A stretch of 34,302 nucleotides of DNA from an uncultured Sphingomonas sp. (GCF_902806285.1 NZ_CADCWA010000008.1:1-34302); one strand, 5' to 3'; positions 22,525 through 33,168 are shown, numbered from the stretch's first letter. Notes: generated by a model not told the origin, from the letters alone. Made by a program: numbers and translations.

Positions 22525-22537
22525 ACAGCGTTCGGCT

Positions 22538-23287
22538 TCAGGCCAGAGCCGCTTCCATCGGCGGCTCGGCCATCCCGCCGATGTCCTCGCCGCGCGCCTG
22601 AGCGCCGCCGCTCTTGCCGCTGTTGGCCGCGCCCGCGATCGCCTCGCAGTACAAGCGGACCGCGCGGCTGGCGTCGTCGTTGCCTGGGACCGGGAAAGCG
22701 ATGCCCTGCGGATTGGAGTTGGAATCGAGCACCGCCACGACCGGAATGCCGAGGACGTTGGCTTCCTTGATCGCCAGCTCTTCCTTGTTGGTGTCGACTA
22801 CGAACATCACGTCGGGCAGGCCGCCCATGTCGCGGATGCCGCCCAGGCTCTTCTCCAGCTTGTCGCGCTCGCGGGTCAGCTGCAGCACTTCCTTCTTGGT
22901 GAGGCCGGCAGTATCGCCCGACAGCTGCTCCTCCAGGCTCTTGAGCCGCTTGATCGAGTTGCTGATCGTCTTCCAGTTGGTGAGCATCCCGCCCAGCCAA
23001 CGGTGGTTGACGAAGTGCTGCCCCGACACGCGCGCCGCCTCGGCGACGGCGTCCTGCGCCTGGCGCTTGGTGCCGACGAACAGGACCTTCCCGCCGCGGC
23101 CGACCGCTTGCTGCACGAAGTCCAGCGCGCGGGCGAACAGCGGAACGCTCTGCGACAGGTCGATGATGTGGACGCCGTTGCGCTCGCCGAAGATGTACGG
23201 CTTCATGCGCGGGTTCCAGCGATGGGTCTGGTGACCGAAGTGCGCTCCGGCCTCAAGCAACTGCTGCATGGTGACGGTGGTCGCCAT
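22538..23287 (-). CDS. rpsB: Ribosomal protein S2
   Basis: The 249-residue protein has the S2 signatures [87 protein letters not shown] and [20 protein letters not shown]. It belongs to the 30S subunit. AAGGAG nine bases before ATG 23287 supports the start. It heads the minus-strand cluster that runs to fabZ. The C-terminal tail after [11 protein letters not shown] is a variable acidic and Ala-rich end. The 286-base gap upstream carries its promoter and, in the other direction, that of the small membrane protein. Confidence 0.97.
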   Translation of the reverse strand: MATTVTMQQLLEAGAHFGHQTHRWNPRMKPYIFGERNGVHIIDLSQSVPLFARALDFVQQAVGRGGKVLFVGTKRQAQDAVAEAARVSGQHFVNHRWLGGMLTNWKTISNSIKRLKSLEEQLSGDTAGLTKKEVLQLTRERDKLEKSLGGIRDMGGLPDVMFVVDTNKEELAIKEANVLGIPVVAVLDSNSNPQGIAFPVPGNDDASRAVRLYCEAIAGAANSGKSGGAQARGEDIGGMAEPPMEAALA

Positions 23288-23460
23288 GGTGGATATCTCC
23301 TTCCGGTTAAGCCTCTGGGAAGCGGGAAACGCCGAGGAGCCGAAGCTCGCCGGGCGCACCGGGTTATGTTGCTTCCCATGCGGGTTGAGGTGGCGCGCTT
23401 AGCGAGTTGCCGGCGGCCGCGCAAGACACCGTCAATCGCCCGCTGCATTCACACGACCAG

Positions 23461-23490
23461 TTGACAGCACGCGAACAAAGCGGGAACATA
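23461..23490 (+). promoter_or_regulatory. Sigma-70-type promoter for the small membrane protein
   Basis: TTGACA (23461-23466) is a perfect -35. AACATA at 23485-23490 (or GAACAT one base earlier) gives a -10-like element at 17-18 bases. Transcription would begin near 23497 and give a leader of about 75 bases before ATG 23574. The spacer contains a LexA-box match. Confidence 0.55.
23473..23487 (+). promoter_or_regulatory. Candidate LexA (SOS) box
   Basis: GAACAAAGCGGGAAC is a direct repeat GAAC-N7-GAAC, the known form of the alphaproteobacterial LexA operator (GTTC-N7-GTTC on the other strand). The A-rich half after the first GAAC also fits reported sites. It occupies the spacer and the first bases of the -10 of a TTGACA promoter, the position expected for repression. 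Confidence 0.55.
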
Positions 23491-23573
23491 CACCCGTAAA
23501 CCACGCTTTCCCGCCCATTTCGGAACGAAACGAATCGGGGAGTGTTGACGAACAAAGCAAGGAACCCTCGCTC

Positions 23574-23807
23574 ATGCTGAACGCCCTCGTCACTCTGGCT
23601 TCACTCTTTGTTCTTGGCCTAGCGGGATTGGCCATGTGGCAGACGCTGGTGGCAAACCGCGCCAAGGTCGTGGCGGCGCTCCAAGGTCGCTCGCAGCTGG
23701 CCGAAGCGACCTTGGCGACCCGTCCGGTGAGGGTCCGCTATGCCACGCGGGCGGCGCCGGTGCGGGCGACGGTCAAGCCGGCTGCGGAGTGGCGCGTCGC
23801 CGCTTGA
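23574..23807 (+). CDS. Small single-span membrane protein, possibly SOS-induced
   Basis: The 77-residue product starts MLNALVTLASLFVLGLAGLA, MWQTLVANR, one clear membrane span at about residues 4-24. A basic, Ala- and Arg-rich tail follows ([20 protein letters not shown]) with no cysteine and no known domain. By the positive-inside rule the tail should be cytoplasmic. AAGGA at 23559-23563 lies ten bases before the ATG. A TTGACA promoter with a LexA-box match lies about 85 bases upstream. Its last 35 bases overlap the end of the convergent pssA. Small one-span membrane proteins under LexA control in other bacteria include cell-division inhibitors such as Caulobacter SidA; a similar role here is inference from architecture, not from sequence similarity. 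Confidence 0.65.
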   Translation: MLNALVTLASLFVLGLAGLAMWQTLVANRAKVVAALQGRSQLAEATLATRPVRVRYATRAAPVRATVKPAAEWRVAA

Positions 23808-24540
23808 CCCGGGCGTAGCTGAACAGCGCCCACGGCAGGCAGATCAGGTAGAGAGCCGAGACGCCAAGCAGGCTCCACCACGGCTCGACCACCAGCGCCG
23901 CGCCCAGGATCGCTACAAAGGCCAGCGCGAACAGGCGCATGGAGCGGCGAATGCGGATCGACGACCAGCTGAAAGTCGGAATGTTGGAGATCATCAGCAG
24001 CGCGATGAACAGCGTCCAGCCCATCACCGGCGGCCAGCTGCGAAACAGGTCGTTGCCGCTGACCAGCCAAAGGTAGACCGGCACAAAGGCCAGCCCCGCA
24101 CCGGCCGGCGCGGGAACGCCGGTGTTGAAGCCCGCCGACTTGTGCGGCTGCTCGGCCGCGTCGATCCGGGAATTGAAGCGCGCCAACCGCAGCGCGCAGC
24201 AGACCGCCAGCGCCAGCGCAGCGATCCAGCCGAACCGCGGCGCGCTGCTCAGCGACCACATATAGAGGATCAGCGCCGGGGCGGTGCCAAAGGCGATGTT
24301 GTCGGCCAGGCTGTCGAGCTCCGCGCCGAACCGGCTCTGCGCCCGCAGCAGGCGGGCAATGCGCCCGTCCATTCCGTCCAGCACGCCGGCCAGCACCACC
24401 GCGCCAAGCGCCTTGTCCCATTCGCCCCCCACCGCGAAGCGGACACCGGTCAGGCCCAGGCAGAGGGCCAGGGCCGTGACGGCGTTCGGCACCATCGCCC
24501 GAAAGGCTATTCCGTTGGGCGCGGCGGGCGCCTCCGTCAT
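23773..24540 (-). CDS. pssA: CDP-diacylglycerol-serine O-phosphatidyltransferase
   Basis: The 255-residue membrane protein has the CDP-alcohol phosphotransferase signature D-x2-D-G-x2-A-R-x8-G-x3-D-x3-D at residues 55-80 (D55, D58, G59, A62, R63, G72, D76, D80). [18 protein letters not shown] lies before it and [29 protein letters not shown] after it, as in the bacterial type II PssA. It makes phosphatidylserine from CDP-diacylglycerol and serine at the inner membrane, directly feeding Psd. Its ATG overlaps the psd stop (ATGA). About eight membrane segments are expected. Confidence 0.94.
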   Translation of the reverse strand: MTEAPAAPNGIAFRAMVPNAVTALALCLGLTGVRFAVGGEWDKALGAVVLAGVLDGMDGRIARLLRAQSRFGAELDSLADNIAFGTAPALILYMWSLSSAPRFGWIAALALAVCCALRLARFNSRIDAAEQPHKSAGFNTGVPAPAGAGLAFVPVYLWLVSGNDLFRSWPPVMGWTLFIALLMISNIPTFSWSSIRIRRSMRLFALAFVAILGAALVVEPWWSLLGVSALYLICLPWALFSYARVKRRRATPQPA

Positions 24541-25265
24541 TGGCTAGCCCCGGCAAGCCCCGGATCGACTCCCAGCTCCGCCACCACGGTTTCGCCAGCG
24601 ATCGCCCGTTGACCCAGCAGCAGGCGCGAGCCGGTGCCCGCCGGCAGGAACACGTCCACGCGGCTGCCGAAGCGGATCAACCCAATCCGCTCGCCGGCGC
24701 CGACCCGGTCGCCTTCCGCGACAAAGGACAGGATGCGGCGTGCCACCAGGCCGGCGATCTGGGTGAAGCCGACCTTGAGCCCGTCCGGCGCCTCGACGAC
24801 AAAGTGCTGCCGTTCATTGTCCTCGCTCGCCTTGTCGAGGTCGGCGTTGACGAACTTGCCCGGAACATAGGCGATACGGCGAACGGTCCCGGCGATCGGC
24901 GACCGGTTGATGTGCACGTCGAACACGCTCATGAAGATCGACACGCGGGTGAACTCGCCTTCGCCGAGCGTCGCGCGCAGCTCGGGCGGCGGGGGTACGC
25001 GGGTGATCATGGTCACCAGCCCGTCGGCGGGTGCGACGATCAGCCGCGGGCTGACCGGCGTGGTGCGAATGGGATCGCGGAAGAAGGCCGCGACCCAGAT
25101 GGTCACCCCGATCAGCAGCCAGCCGACGAACTGGCTGATCGCCCAGTAGGTGAGCAGCGCGATGCCGGCCGCGATCATCACATATTTGCGGCCCTCCGGA
25201 TGGACGGACGGGAAGCGCCACTTGACGGCGGTCAGCTGGCTGTCGGGGTTCTCGAGGTGCGCCAT
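24537..25265 (-). CDS. psd: Phosphatidylserine decarboxylase proenzyme
   Basis: The 242-residue protein is the short Psd type. Membrane segments lie at about residues 28-62, then [72 protein letters not shown] and [10 protein letters not shown]. Self-cleavage is expected at Gly200-Ser201 in [12 protein letters not shown], leaving a pyruvoyl group on the alpha chain. It decarboxylates phosphatidylserine to phosphatidylethanolamine. It is the first gene of the psd-pssA pair; the 107-base gap to the divergent icd must hold both promoters. Confidence 0.95.
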   Translation of the reverse strand: MAHLENPDSQLTAVKWRFPSVHPEGRKYVMIAAGIALLTYWAISQFVGWLLIGVTIWVAAFFRDPIRTTPVSPRLIVAPADGLVTMITRVPPPPELRATLGEGEFTRVSIFMSVFDVHINRSPIAGTVRRIAYVPGKFVNADLDKASEDNERQHFVVEAPDGLKVGFTQIAGLVARRILSFVAEGDRVGAGERIGLIRFGSRVDVFLPAGTGSRLLLGQRAIAGETVVAELGVDPGLAGASQ

Positions 25266-25372
25266 GCCGCTCCCCTACCCTCCGCTTATCCGGCGAACAA
25301 CCGCCGCCGTTGCCAGCGCCGCGCAGCGCCGATAGAGCGCCGCCAACTTCAGGACAGGTGCAGGACGAACCC

Positions 25373-26608
25373 ATGGCCAAGATCAAGGTGAAGACGCCCG
25401 TTGTCGAACTCGACGGCGACGAGATGACCCGCATCATCTGGCAATGGATTCGCGAGCGGCTGATCCAGCCCTACCTCGATATCGACCTCCTATACTACGA
25501 CCTGTCGGTGGAGAACCGCGACGCGACCGAGGACAAGGTCACCGTCGAGGCGGCGAATGCCATCAAGCAGCACGGCGTCGGCGTCAAATGCGCCACCATC
25601 ACCCCCGACGAAGCCCGCGTCGAGGAGTTCAAGCTCACCAAGATGTGGAAGTCGCCCAACGGCACCATCCGCAACATCCTTGGCGGCGTGGTTTTCCGCG
25701 AACCGATCGTCATCTCCAACGTGCCGCGGATCATCCCGGGTTGGACCGACCCGATCGTGGTCGGCCGCCACGCGTTCGGCGACCAGTACAAGGCGACCGA
25801 CTTCAAGGTGCCGGGCCCAGGCAAGCTGACAATCAAGTGGACCGGGGAGAATGGCGAGGAGATCGAGCATGAGGTGTTCGAGTTCCCGGACGCTGGCGTG
25901 GCCATGGGCATGTACAACCTCGACCAAAGCATCCGCGACTTCGCCCGCGCCTGCTTCAACTATGGCCTCAATCGCGGCTGGCCGGTGTATCTGTCCACCA
26001 AGAACACCATCCTCAAGGCCTATGACGGCCGGTTCAAGGACATCTTCCAGGAGATCTTCGACGCCGAGTTCAAGGCCGGGTTCGACGCCAAGAAGATCGA
26101 GTATCAGCATCGCCTGATCGACGACATGGTCGCGTCCGCGCTCAAATGGTCGGGCAAGTTCGTCTGGGCCTGCAAGAACTACGACGGCGACGTGCAGTCG
26201 GATCAGGTGGCGCAGGGCTTCGGCTCGCTTGGCCTCATGACGTCGGTGCTGATGACCCCGGACGGCAAGACGGTGGAGGCCGAGGCGGCGCACGGCACCG
26301 TGACCCGCCACTTCCGCATGCACCAGCAGGGCAAGGCCACCTCGACCAACCCCATCGCGTCGATCTTCGCCTGGACCGGCGGCCTCAAGTACCGGGGCAA
26401 GTTCGACGACACGCCGGATGTGGTGAAGTTCGCGGAAACGCTGGAGCGGGTGTGCGTGGAAACGGTCGAGCACGGTCAGATGACCAAGGACCTCGCCATC
26501 CTGGTCGGCCCGGACCAGCCGTGGATGACCACCGAGCAGTTCTTCGAGGCGATCCGCACCAACCTCGACCGGGCCATGCAGGCCGAGGGCATCGGTCAGG
26601 CGGCGTAG
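25373..26608 (+). CDS. icd: NADP-dependent isocitrate dehydrogenase (eukaryote-like type)
   Basis: The 411-residue protein belongs to the homodimeric subfamily shared with mitochondria and alphaproteobacteria: [158 protein letters not shown] and [15 protein letters not shown]. It converts isocitrate to 2-oxoglutarate in the citric-acid cycle and yields NADPH. CAGGAC before ATG 25373 and family length set the start. Its last 13 bases overlap the end of the convergent oxidoreductase gene. Confidence 0.97.
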   Translation: MAKIKVKTPVVELDGDEMTRIIWQWIRERLIQPYLDIDLLYYDLSVENRDATEDKVTVEAANAIKQHGVGVKCATITPDEARVEEFKLTKMWKSPNGTIRNILGGVVFREPIVISNVPRIIPGWTDPIVVGRHAFGDQYKATDFKVPGPGKLTIKWTGENGEEIEHEVFEFPDAGVAMGMYNLDQSIRDFARACFNYGLNRGWPVYLSTKNTILKAYDGRFKDIFQEIFDAEFKAGFDAKKIEYQHRLIDDMVASALKWSGKFVWACKNYDGDVQSDQVAQGFGSLGLMTSVLMTPDGKTVEAEAAHGTVTRHFRMHQQGKATSTNPIASIFAWTGGLKYRGKFDDTPDVVKFAETLERVCVETVEHGQMTKDLAILVGPDQPWMTTEQFFEAIRTNLDRAMQAEGIGQAA

Positions 26609-27804
26609 GCGCCCGGCAGGCACACCCGCTCGCGCCGGATGCCGAGGGCGATCGCCCGGCCGGGAATACGACGAAGCGCCGGGAAGCGTTCCAGGACGAG
26701 CAGCGGTAGCGGCGGCGCCCGGAGGCTCTTGTTCCGCCGGAGGACGGGCGCGAGCACCCAGTCCTGCGTGATCTTCTGAACCAGCTGGATCAGCTTGGTG
26801 GAGCCTTCGCGCCGGCGCTGGACCTTGGGCAGGAGATGGTCGACCGCCTCGCCCCGAGCGAGCGGCCCGGCCAGGATGTTCGCCGCGGCGACCGCGTCCT
26901 GGATCGCGAGGTTGATGCCGATGCCGCCCATCGGGGACATGGCGTGCGCCGCATCGCCGATCGCCAGCAGTCCCGGGCGATGCCAGCGCTTCAGCCGGTC
27001 GAGGCTGACCTCCAGCAGGTGCAGCTGATCGGGGCTCGCGAGATCGTCCGCGATGTTGCCAAGGCGCGGTTCGACCGCTGCGATCTCCGCGCGGATCGCC
27101 GCCATCCCACGCGCCTTCAATGTTTCCGCGCGGCCTTTGGGAAAGACCAGCGCGCACTGCCAATATGTGCCACGATCCACCCGGACCAGGATGCGGCCGC
27201 CTTCCACCGCTATGCGCAGCGTGCCCGCTTCGGCCGTGCGCTTGGGCAACTCGAACCAGAAGACGTCGATCGGCGAACCAAGGTCGGTGAGGGGCAGGAG
27301 CCGGTCTCGGCGGACCAGGCTATGGCGCCCGTCCGCGGCGATGGTCAGGCCGGCCCGCACGCACTCGCCGCCCGCCAGCTCGACCCCGCAAACGCGGCCG
27401 TCTTCCACCAGGTAGCGCTCGATCGCCGTGCCCATGTCGAGACGGAAGTTAGGAAAAGCCGACGCCTCCCCGCGCAGGAAGTCGAGGAAATCCCATTGCG
27501 GCATCATGGCGATGAACGGCGTCCGGCTCCGTACCCGACTGAGGTCCCCCACCACCATGTCGCGGCCGCCTATGCGCAGCTCCGCGCGGTTCAGCCGCTG
27601 GTGAGGCCGGCGCAGAAAGCGTTCGAGCAGCCCGAGCTGGCCGAGCACGTCCATGGTGGACGGGTGTACGGTGTCGCCGCGAAAGTCGTGGAGGAAGTCG
27701 GCATGCTTCTCCACGACCCGCACCGACACGCCCGCGCGCGCGAACAAGAGGCCGGCCATGAGTCCTGCCGGCCCGCCACCGACGATCAGGAGGTCCGTTT
27801 CCAT
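26596..27804 (-). CDS. FAD-dependent monooxygenase/oxidoreductase (UbiH/PHBH fold)
   Basis: The 402-residue protein has the FAD-binding [20 protein letters not shown], the [10 protein letters not shown] motif of aromatic hydroxylases at about residue 160, and [29 protein letters not shown] at about residue 290. The pattern resembles PHBH-fold flavin monooxygenases, close to the FAD-dependent oxidoreductases often found in sphingomonads. The substrate is unknown. No ribosome site is strong; ATG 27804 starts at the domain edge, while an ATG at 27828 adds eight residues. It converges on icd, overlapping by 13 bases, and may be cotranscribed with the DUF2945 gene 53 bases upstream. Confidence 0.85.
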   Translation of the reverse strand: METDLLIVGGGPAGLMAGLLFARAGVSVRVVEKHADFLHDFRGDTVHPSTMDVLGQLGLLERFLRRPHQRLNRAELRIGGRDMVVGDLSRVRSRTPFIAMMPQWDFLDFLRGEASAFPNFRLDMGTAIERYLVEDGRVCGVELAGGECVRAGLTIAADGRHSLVRRDRLLPLTDLGSPIDVFWFELPKRTAEAGTLRIAVEGGRILVRVDRGTYWQCALVFPKGRAETLKARGMAAIRAEIAAVEPRLGNIADDLASPDQLHLLEVSLDRLKRWHRPGLLAIGDAAHAMSPMGGIGINLAIQDAVAAANILAGPLARGEAVDHLLPKVQRRREGSTKLIQLVQKITQDWVLAPVLRRNKSLRAPPLPLLVLERFPALRRIPGRAIALGIRRERVCLPGAYAA

Positions 27805-27857
27805 TCGCCGGATATAAGTCGGGCACATGCGGGAGGCACGACTCAGGACCGATCCGG

Positions 27858-28070
27858 TCAAGCCTTTTTGAGCTCGCTCGGCTTGTGCGCGGCTTCCTTG
27901 CCGCTCTTGTCGCTCTTCACGAGGTATTCGGGATTGTCCTTCGACGCCGCGACCTTGTGGCCCTTGATCTGCATCGGGCTGGTCAGCTTCTTCTCGACCT
28001 TGCCGACCGAGTGCCCGCCGCTGGAGTCCCACTGAACCTTGTCGCCCTTCTTGAACGTCTTCTCAGCCAT
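27858..28070 (-). CDS. DUF2945 (Tudor-like small protein)
   Basis: The 70-residue, lysine-rich protein reads FKKGDKVQWDSSGGHSVGKV, EKKLTSPMQIKGHKVAASKD, NPEYLVKSDKSGKEAAHKPS. FKxGDxVxW...GxVxGxV plus NPxYLVKSDKSGKxAAHKPSxL is the DUF2945 pattern, sometimes called hypervirulence-associated Tudor domain. No biochemical role is established. AGGAG eight bases before ATG 28070 supports the start. It is divergent from the CPA2 antiporter with 77 bases between the starts. Confidence 0.88.
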   Translation of the reverse strand: MAEKTFKKGDKVQWDSSGGHSVGKVEKKLTSPMQIKGHKVAASKDNPEYLVKSDKSGKEAAHKPSELKKA

Positions 28071-28147
28071 TAGTTTTCTCCTGCAACCTGACACGCAACG
28101 AGCAGCGCTCCGCTTGGCTCCCTCCCTCGCGGCTGCTTAATGACGTC

Positions 28148-29878
28148 ATGGCAAGCGAACTTGGCGGAAGCGGAATCCGCGACGCACTGGTGATCTTGGG
28201 CGCGGCAGGCGTGGTGATCCCCGCCTTTGCGCGCCTCAAGATTTCGCCGGTGATCGGCTTTATCCTGGTCGGCGCGGCGATCGGTCCCGCCGGGCTGGGC
28301 GCGCTGGTGCCGCAGCACCCCTGGCTTGAGGCCGTCACCATCACCGATCGGGCGCGGATCGAGCCGTTTGCCGAGTCCGGCATTCTGCTGCTGCTGTTCG
28401 CGATCGGGCTGGAGCTGAGCTTTCGTCGCTTATGGGCGATGAAGTCGGCCGTGTTCGGGCTGGGCGGGCTGCAGATGCTCGCCACCGCAACCCTGGTGGG
28501 CTCCGTGCTCCTGCTCGCCGGAGCAACGCCCGGCAGCGCCGCGGTGCTGGGGCTCGCGCTCGCCATGTCATCAACCGCGCTGGTCATGCCGCTGGTGGGG
28601 ACGGGCACGGCGACCGGCAGGGCGGCCCTTGCCATGCTCCTGTTCCAGGACCTGAGCCTGGTCCCGATCCTGTTCCTGCTGGATGCCAAGGGTTCGGCCG
28701 GGGAGCTGGCGCAAGTGGTTCTCGGCGGCGCGGCGGCGGTTGCGGCGCTGCTGATCGCCGGCCGCCTGCTGCTGCCGATGCTGTTCGCCCAGGCTGCCCG
28801 GACCAAGAGCCCGGAGCTGTTTCTGGCGACCAGCTTGCTGGTGGTGATGCTGGCGAGTCTGGCGACCGGCGCTGCCGGGCTCGGGGCCATCATGGGCGCC
28901 TTGATCGCCGGGCTGCTGATCGCCGAAACCGACTACCACTCCGAGGTGGAGGTGATCACCGCCCCGCTACGCGGTCTGGCGCTGGGCATCTTCCTGATCA
29001 CGGTCGGCATGCGGCTGGACGTCGCTGCCCTGCTGGCGCGCTGGCCGGCCGTGCTCAGCGCCACCCTGGCCATTCTCGCGGTGAAGAGCCTGCTGATCTA
29101 TCTGCTGCTGCGGTGGCGGCGGGCCCGCGCCGCTACGGCGATCGAGACCGGCTTCCTCATGGCGAGCCCGTCGGAGCTCACGCTGATCGTGCTTGGCAGC
29201 GCGTTCGCGGCGGGCGCGATCAGCGCTGCGGAGGCGAGCTTCTGGACCATCGTCACCGCGCTCGGCCTGACCGTCACGCCCCTGCTCGCCGCCCTCGGCG
29301 GCAAGCTCTCCCGGCAGGTGGACCCCGACGCGCTCGCCGCGGGCCCGGACCCCGAACCCGGGCAAACGCTGATCCTGGGCTTCGGCCGCGTCGGCCGGCT
29401 GGTCGCGGACATGCTGGGCACGCACGGCCGGCCTTATGTCGGCGTGGACGGCGACGTCGACACGGTCGCCGATGCGCGCAGGGCCGGCTACCGGACGGTG
29501 TTCGGCGACGTCAGCCGCGGCGATATCGTGGAGCGTTTCCGGTGCGGCAACGCGGCCGCGGTGGTGCTGACCATGAACGAACCGGTGCTGACCGTCCGCC
29601 TGACCCGCGCCATCCGCCAGGCCTGCCCGGAGCTGACCATTGTCGCGCGCGCCCGCGACAACAGCCACGCGGCCGAGCTTTACAAGGCTGGAGCGACCGA
29701 TGCCGTGCCGGAGACGATGGAAGGCTCGCTGCAGATGTCCGAGGCCGTGCTGGTGGACATCGGAGTCGCGATGGGCCCGGTGATCGCCAGCATTCACGAG
29801 AAGCGCAGCGAACTCCGCGCCGCGATCATGCTTGAAGGCGAGCTGGCCGAAGAGCCGGCGCTCGGGCGGCGGCGCTAG
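28148..29878 (+). CDS. CPA2-family cation:proton antiporter with TrkA-N domain (Kef-like)
   Basis: The 576-residue protein has an N-terminal Na+/H+-exchanger domain of about 12 membrane spans (residues 10-390; [65 protein letters not shown]). A cytoplasmic TrkA-N domain starts near residue 405 ([51 protein letters not shown]). Such proteins export K+ or Na+ in exchange for protons and sense nucleotides through the TrkA-N domain. The ion is not decidable from sequence, and the glutathione-regulated KefB/C motifs are not clear. No ribosome site precedes ATG 28148, so it may be leaderless or start elsewhere. Its stop overlaps the alaS stop by four bases. Confidence 0.9.
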   Translation: MASELGGSGIRDALVILGAAGVVIPAFARLKISPVIGFILVGAAIGPAGLGALVPQHPWLEAVTITDRARIEPFAESGILLLLFAIGLELSFRRLWAMKSAVFGLGGLQMLATATLVGSVLLLAGATPGSAAVLGLALAMSSTALVMPLVGTGTATGRAALAMLLFQDLSLVPILFLLDAKGSAGELAQVVLGGAAAVAALLIAGRLLLPMLFAQAARTKSPELFLATSLLVVMLASLATGAAGLGAIMGALIAGLLIAETDYHSEVEVITAPLRGLALGIFLITVGMRLDVAALLARWPAVLSATLAILAVKSLLIYLLLRWRRARAATAIETGFLMASPSELTLIVLGSAFAAGAISAAEASFWTIVTALGLTVTPLLAALGGKLSRQVDPDALAAGPDPEPGQTLILGFGRVGRLVADMLGTHGRPYVGVDGDVDTVADARRAGYRTVFGDVSRGDIVERFRCGNAAAVVLTMNEPVLTVRLTRAIRQACPELTIVARARDNSHAAELYKAGATDAVPETMEGSLQMSEAVLVDIGVAMGPVIASIHEKRSELRAAIMLEGELAEEPALGRRR

Positions 29879-32526
29879 GCCGTTACCTTGGCCAGCGCGT
29901 TCCGGACCGCGGCGAGCGCCTCGGCCGCCTTGCTGGCATCGGGCCCGCCGCCTTGCGCCATGTCGGGCCGGCCGCCGCCGCCCTGCCCGCCGAGCGCCGC
30001 CACCGCCGACCTCACCAGGTCGACCGCGCTTACCTGCCCGGTCAGGTCGTCCGTGACCCCCACGGCGACGCTGGCGCGCCCCTCGTTCACCGCAACCAGC
30101 GCGCCCACGCCCGAGCCCAGCTGCTTCTTGAGCGCATCCACCTCCGACCGGAGGGCCTTGGGATCGAGCCCCTCGACCACCCGGCCGAGCACCTTCACCC
30201 CCGCGACCTCCTCCGGCGCCGCCTCGGCCGCGCCGGTGCCGCCGCCGAGCGCCAGCTGGCGCCGGGCTTCGGCCAGCTCGCGCTCGAGCTTGCGGGCGGT
30301 CTCCACCAGCGCGGCTACGCGGGCGGGCGCCTCGTCCGGCGCGGCCCTGAGGCTGGCGGCGATCTCGCGCAGGCGGCTGTCGCGGTCCAGCAGCCACTGC
30401 CGCGCCGCCTCGCCGGTCAGCGCCTCGATCCGCCGCACGCCGGAGCTGACGCCGCTCTCCCCGACGATCTTGAACAGGGCGATATCGCCGAGCGCGTTGA
30501 CGTGCGTCCCGCCGCACAGCTCGACCGAGTAGCGCCCGCCCTCGGTGCCCATCGACACCACCCGCACCTCGTCGCCGTACTTTTCTCCGAACAAGGCCAT
30601 CGCTCCCTCGGCAATGGCATCGTCGGGCGTCATGAGGCGGGTAGCGACGGGTGTGTTCGCGCGGATCTGCCCGTTCACGTCAGCCTCGACCGTGGCCAGC
30701 TCGGCCGGCGCGACCGCGCTCGGGTGCGAGATGTCGAAGCGCAGCCGGTCCGGGGCGACCAGTGAACCCTTCTGCGAGACGTGCTTGCCCAGCCGTTCGC
30801 GCAAGGCGGCGTGGAGGAGGTGGGTAGCCGAGTGGTTGGCACGGATCGAGCCGCGTCGGCGATGGTCGACCTCCAGGCGGACCGCGTCGCCGACCCGAAG
30901 CTCGGCCCCGTCCACCGCGACCGTATGCACATGGAGCTTGCCGGCCTGCTTGTGCGTGTCGGTGATGCGCCCGTCGAGGCCGCCGTCCGATATCATCGCG
31001 CCCTGATCGCCGACCTGGCCGCCGCTCTCCGCATAGAAGGGCGTCTGGTTGGTGACGACCTGAACCGTTTCGCCCGCCGCCGCGCCGTCCACCCGCTCGC
31101 CGTTGCGGACGATCGCCAGCACCAGCCCTTCGCCTTCCTCGTTCGCATAACCGGTGAACTCGGTCGCGCCGAACTCCTCGGCGAGGTCGAACCACAGCTC
31201 GTCCGACGCCTTCTCGCCCGAGCCCTTCCATGCGGCCCGTGCCGCCGCCTTCTGCGCCGCCATGGCGTCGTCGAAGCCCGCGCGATCGATCTGCAGCCCG
31301 CGGGCGCGCAAGGCGTCCTCGGTCAGGTCGTAGGGGAAGCCGTAGGTGTCGTAGAGTTTGAACGCGGTCCCGCCCGGCAGCGTGCCGCCCTCCGGCAGCG
31401 CCCCGGTAGCGTCATCCAGCAGCCGCAGGCCGTTGCTGAGCGTCTGCCGGAAGCGCGTCTCCTCCTGGGCCAGCGTCGCCTCGATCAGCGGCTGTGCCCG
31501 GACGAGCTCAGGGTAGGCCGCGCCCATCTCCGCCACCAGCGCGGGCACCAGCCGGTGCATCAGCGGCTCGCTTGCGCCCAGCAGATGCGCATGCCGCATC
31601 GCCCGCCGCATGATCCGCCGCAGCACATAGCCGCGGCCCTCGTTGGCCGGCAGCACGCCGTCCGCCACCAGGAAGCCCGACGTGCGCAGGTGATCGGCGA
31701 TGACCCGGTGCGAGGCCATGTGCTCGCCCTCGGCCTTGGTCCTGCTGAACTCCTCCGACGCTGCGATCAGCGCCTTGAAGGTGTCCGTCTCGTAATTGTC
31801 GTGCACCCCCTGCAGCACCGCGGCGATGCGCTCCAGGCCCATGCCGGTGTCGATGCTCTTGCTCGGCAGCTCGGAGACGATCTCCCCGCCCGCCTGCTCA
31901 TATTGCATGAACACGAGATTCCAGATCTCGACAAAACGATCGCCGTTCTCGTCGGGGCTCCCGGGAGGACCGCCGGGAATGTGCTCGCCATGATCGAAAA
32001 AGATTTCTGACGAGGGCCCGCACGGCCCATCGTCGCCCATCGCCCAAAAATTGTCTTTGGTCGCGATGCGGATGATGCGACTATCGGGCAGCCCCGCGAT
32101 CCGCTTCCACAGGTCGAACGCCTCGTCGTCGGTGTGGTAGACGGTGACGGTCAGCCGGTCCGGCGAGAGCCCCCACTCCTTCGTGACGAGGTTCCATGCC
32201 AGCTCGATCGCGCGATCCTTGAAGTAGTCGCCGAACGAGAAGTTGCCGAGCATCTCGAAAAAGGTGTGGTGACGCGCGGTATAGCCGACATTGTCGAGGT
32301 CGTTGTGCTTGCCCCCGGCACGAACGCACTTCTGGCTGCTGGTCGCGGTCGAGTAGGGCCGGGTCTCAAGGCCGGTGAACACATTCTTGAACGGCACCAT
32401 GCCCGCGTTGACGAACATCAGCGTCGGATCGTTCTGCGGCACCAACGGCGCGGATGCCTGGCGCGAATGCCCGTTGCGCTCGAAATAGTCGAGAAAGCTG
32501 CGGCGGATGTCGTTGGTCGAGGTCAT
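29875..32526 (-). CDS. alaS: Alanyl-tRNA synthetase
   Basis: The 883-residue protein has all AlaRS parts in order. The catalytic domain contains [75 protein letters not shown] and [18 protein letters not shown]. The tRNA-recognition region contains [20 protein letters not shown]. The editing domain contains [12 protein letters not shown] (HxxxH) and [12 protein letters not shown]. The C-terminal coiled coil and DHHA1-like domain end in [19 protein letters not shown]. It charges tRNA-Ala and clears mischarged Ser and Gly. ATG 32526 follows AGAGGCG; M-codons six and eighteen bases upstream are possible but lack a better site. Length is typical (E. coli 876). Confidence 0.97.
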   Translation of the reverse strand: MTSTNDIRRSFLDYFERNGHSRQASAPLVPQNDPTLMFVNAGMVPFKNVFTGLETRPYSTATSSQKCVRAGGKHNDLDNVGYTARHHTFFEMLGNFSFGDYFKDRAIELAWNLVTKEWGLSPDRLTVTVYHTDDEAFDLWKRIAGLPDSRIIRIATKDNFWAMGDDGPCGPSSEIFFDHGEHIPGGPPGSPDENGDRFVEIWNLVFMQYEQAGGEIVSELPSKSIDTGMGLERIAAVLQGVHDNYETDTFKALIAASEEFSRTKAEGEHMASHRVIADHLRTSGFLVADGVLPANEGRGYVLRRIMRRAMRHAHLLGASEPLMHRLVPALVAEMGAAYPELVRAQPLIEATLAQEETRFRQTLSNGLRLLDDATGALPEGGTLPGGTAFKLYDTYGFPYDLTEDALRARGLQIDRAGFDDAMAAQKAAARAAWKGSGEKASDELWFDLAEEFGATEFTGYANEEGEGLVLAIVRNGERVDGAAAGETVQVVTNQTPFYAESGGQVGDQGAMISDGGLDGRITDTHKQAGKLHVHTVAVDGAELRVGDAVRLEVDHRRRGSIRANHSATHLLHAALRERLGKHVSQKGSLVAPDRLRFDISHPSAVAPAELATVEADVNGQIRANTPVATRLMTPDDAIAEGAMALFGEKYGDEVRVVSMGTEGGRYSVELCGGTHVNALGDIALFKIVGESGVSSGVRRIEALTGEAARQWLLDRDSRLREIAASLRAAPDEAPARVAALVETARKLERELAEARRQLALGGGTGAAEAAPEEVAGVKVLGRVVEGLDPKALRSEVDALKKQLGSGVGALVAVNEGRASVAVGVTDDLTGQVSAVDLVRSAVAALGGQGGGGRPDMAQGGGPDASKAAEALAAVRNALAKVTA

Positions 32527-32646
32527 TGGCATCGCCTCTACCATGCCGATGCTGCGCTGCGGAAGAGCGCGGCGCTTGGGTTGCCACCTTCAAAGTGGTA
32601 AAAGGCACCGAGTACCGGAGTCCTGCCCAGGCCAAGGAGGCGGATG

Positions 32647-33129
32647 ATGGAAAACCCTATGTTCGAAGAAGGCGGCTGGTGCGACCGCTGGTCACCGACG
32701 TTCCTGTCGATCCTGCGCATCATGACCGCGCTGTTGTTCCTGTCGCACGGCACGTCCAAGATTCTCGGCATCCCTTTGAGCACCGCCAGCTTCCCGCCGC
32801 CGTGGACCCAGTTCTGGATGGCCGGCATGCTGGAGCTGATCGGCGGCACGCTCCTGCTGGTCGGCCTGTTCACTAGGCCCACCGCCTTCATCCTCGCCGG
32901 CGAGATGGCCGTCGCCTACTGGCTGGTCCACGCCCCCGACAACTTCTGGCCGGTCCTCAACCGCGGCGAGCCCGCCATCCTGTTCTGCTTCATCTTCCTC
33001 TACACGGTATTTGCTGGACCGGGACCGTGGAGCGTGGATGCCTGGCTCAAGCGCAGGCGGGCGGAAGAAGGGCCGGACAGCTACTATGAGGGAGTGCGGC
33101 GGGGCGGCGGAAGAGTAGCGGCGGAGTGA
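32647..33129 (+). CDS. DoxX-family membrane protein
   Basis: The 160-residue protein has four predicted membrane spans with the DoxX pattern: LRIMTALLFLSHGTSKILGI, FWMAGMLELIGGTLLLVGLF, TRPTAFILAGEMAVAYWLVH, and NRGEPAILFCFIFLYTVFAG. Family members are small inner-membrane proteins linked in some organisms to redox or thiosulfate metabolism, but most have no known function. The consensus ribosome site AAGGAGG at 32634-32640 is six bases from ATG 32647 and three from ATG 32644, so the second is preferred. It is divergent from alaS, sharing a gap of about 120 bases. The cytoplasmic tail is short and Arg/Gly-rich. Confidence 0.9.
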   Translation: MENPMFEEGGWCDRWSPTFLSILRIMTALLFLSHGTSKILGIPLSTASFPPPWTQFWMAGMLELIGGTLLLVGLFTRPTAFILAGEMAVAYWLVHAPDNFWPVLNRGEPAILFCFIFLYTVFAGPGPWSVDAWLKRRRAEEGPDSYYEGVRRGGGRVAAE

Positions 33130-33168
33130 GCTGTTTACGGGCGATACAGCTCAGTCCAGTGTGGCTCC

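Noticed and set aside
25490-27163. 557-codon minus-strand frame over icd and the oxidoreductase
   Set aside because: It spans two well-supported genes and has no recognisable motif.
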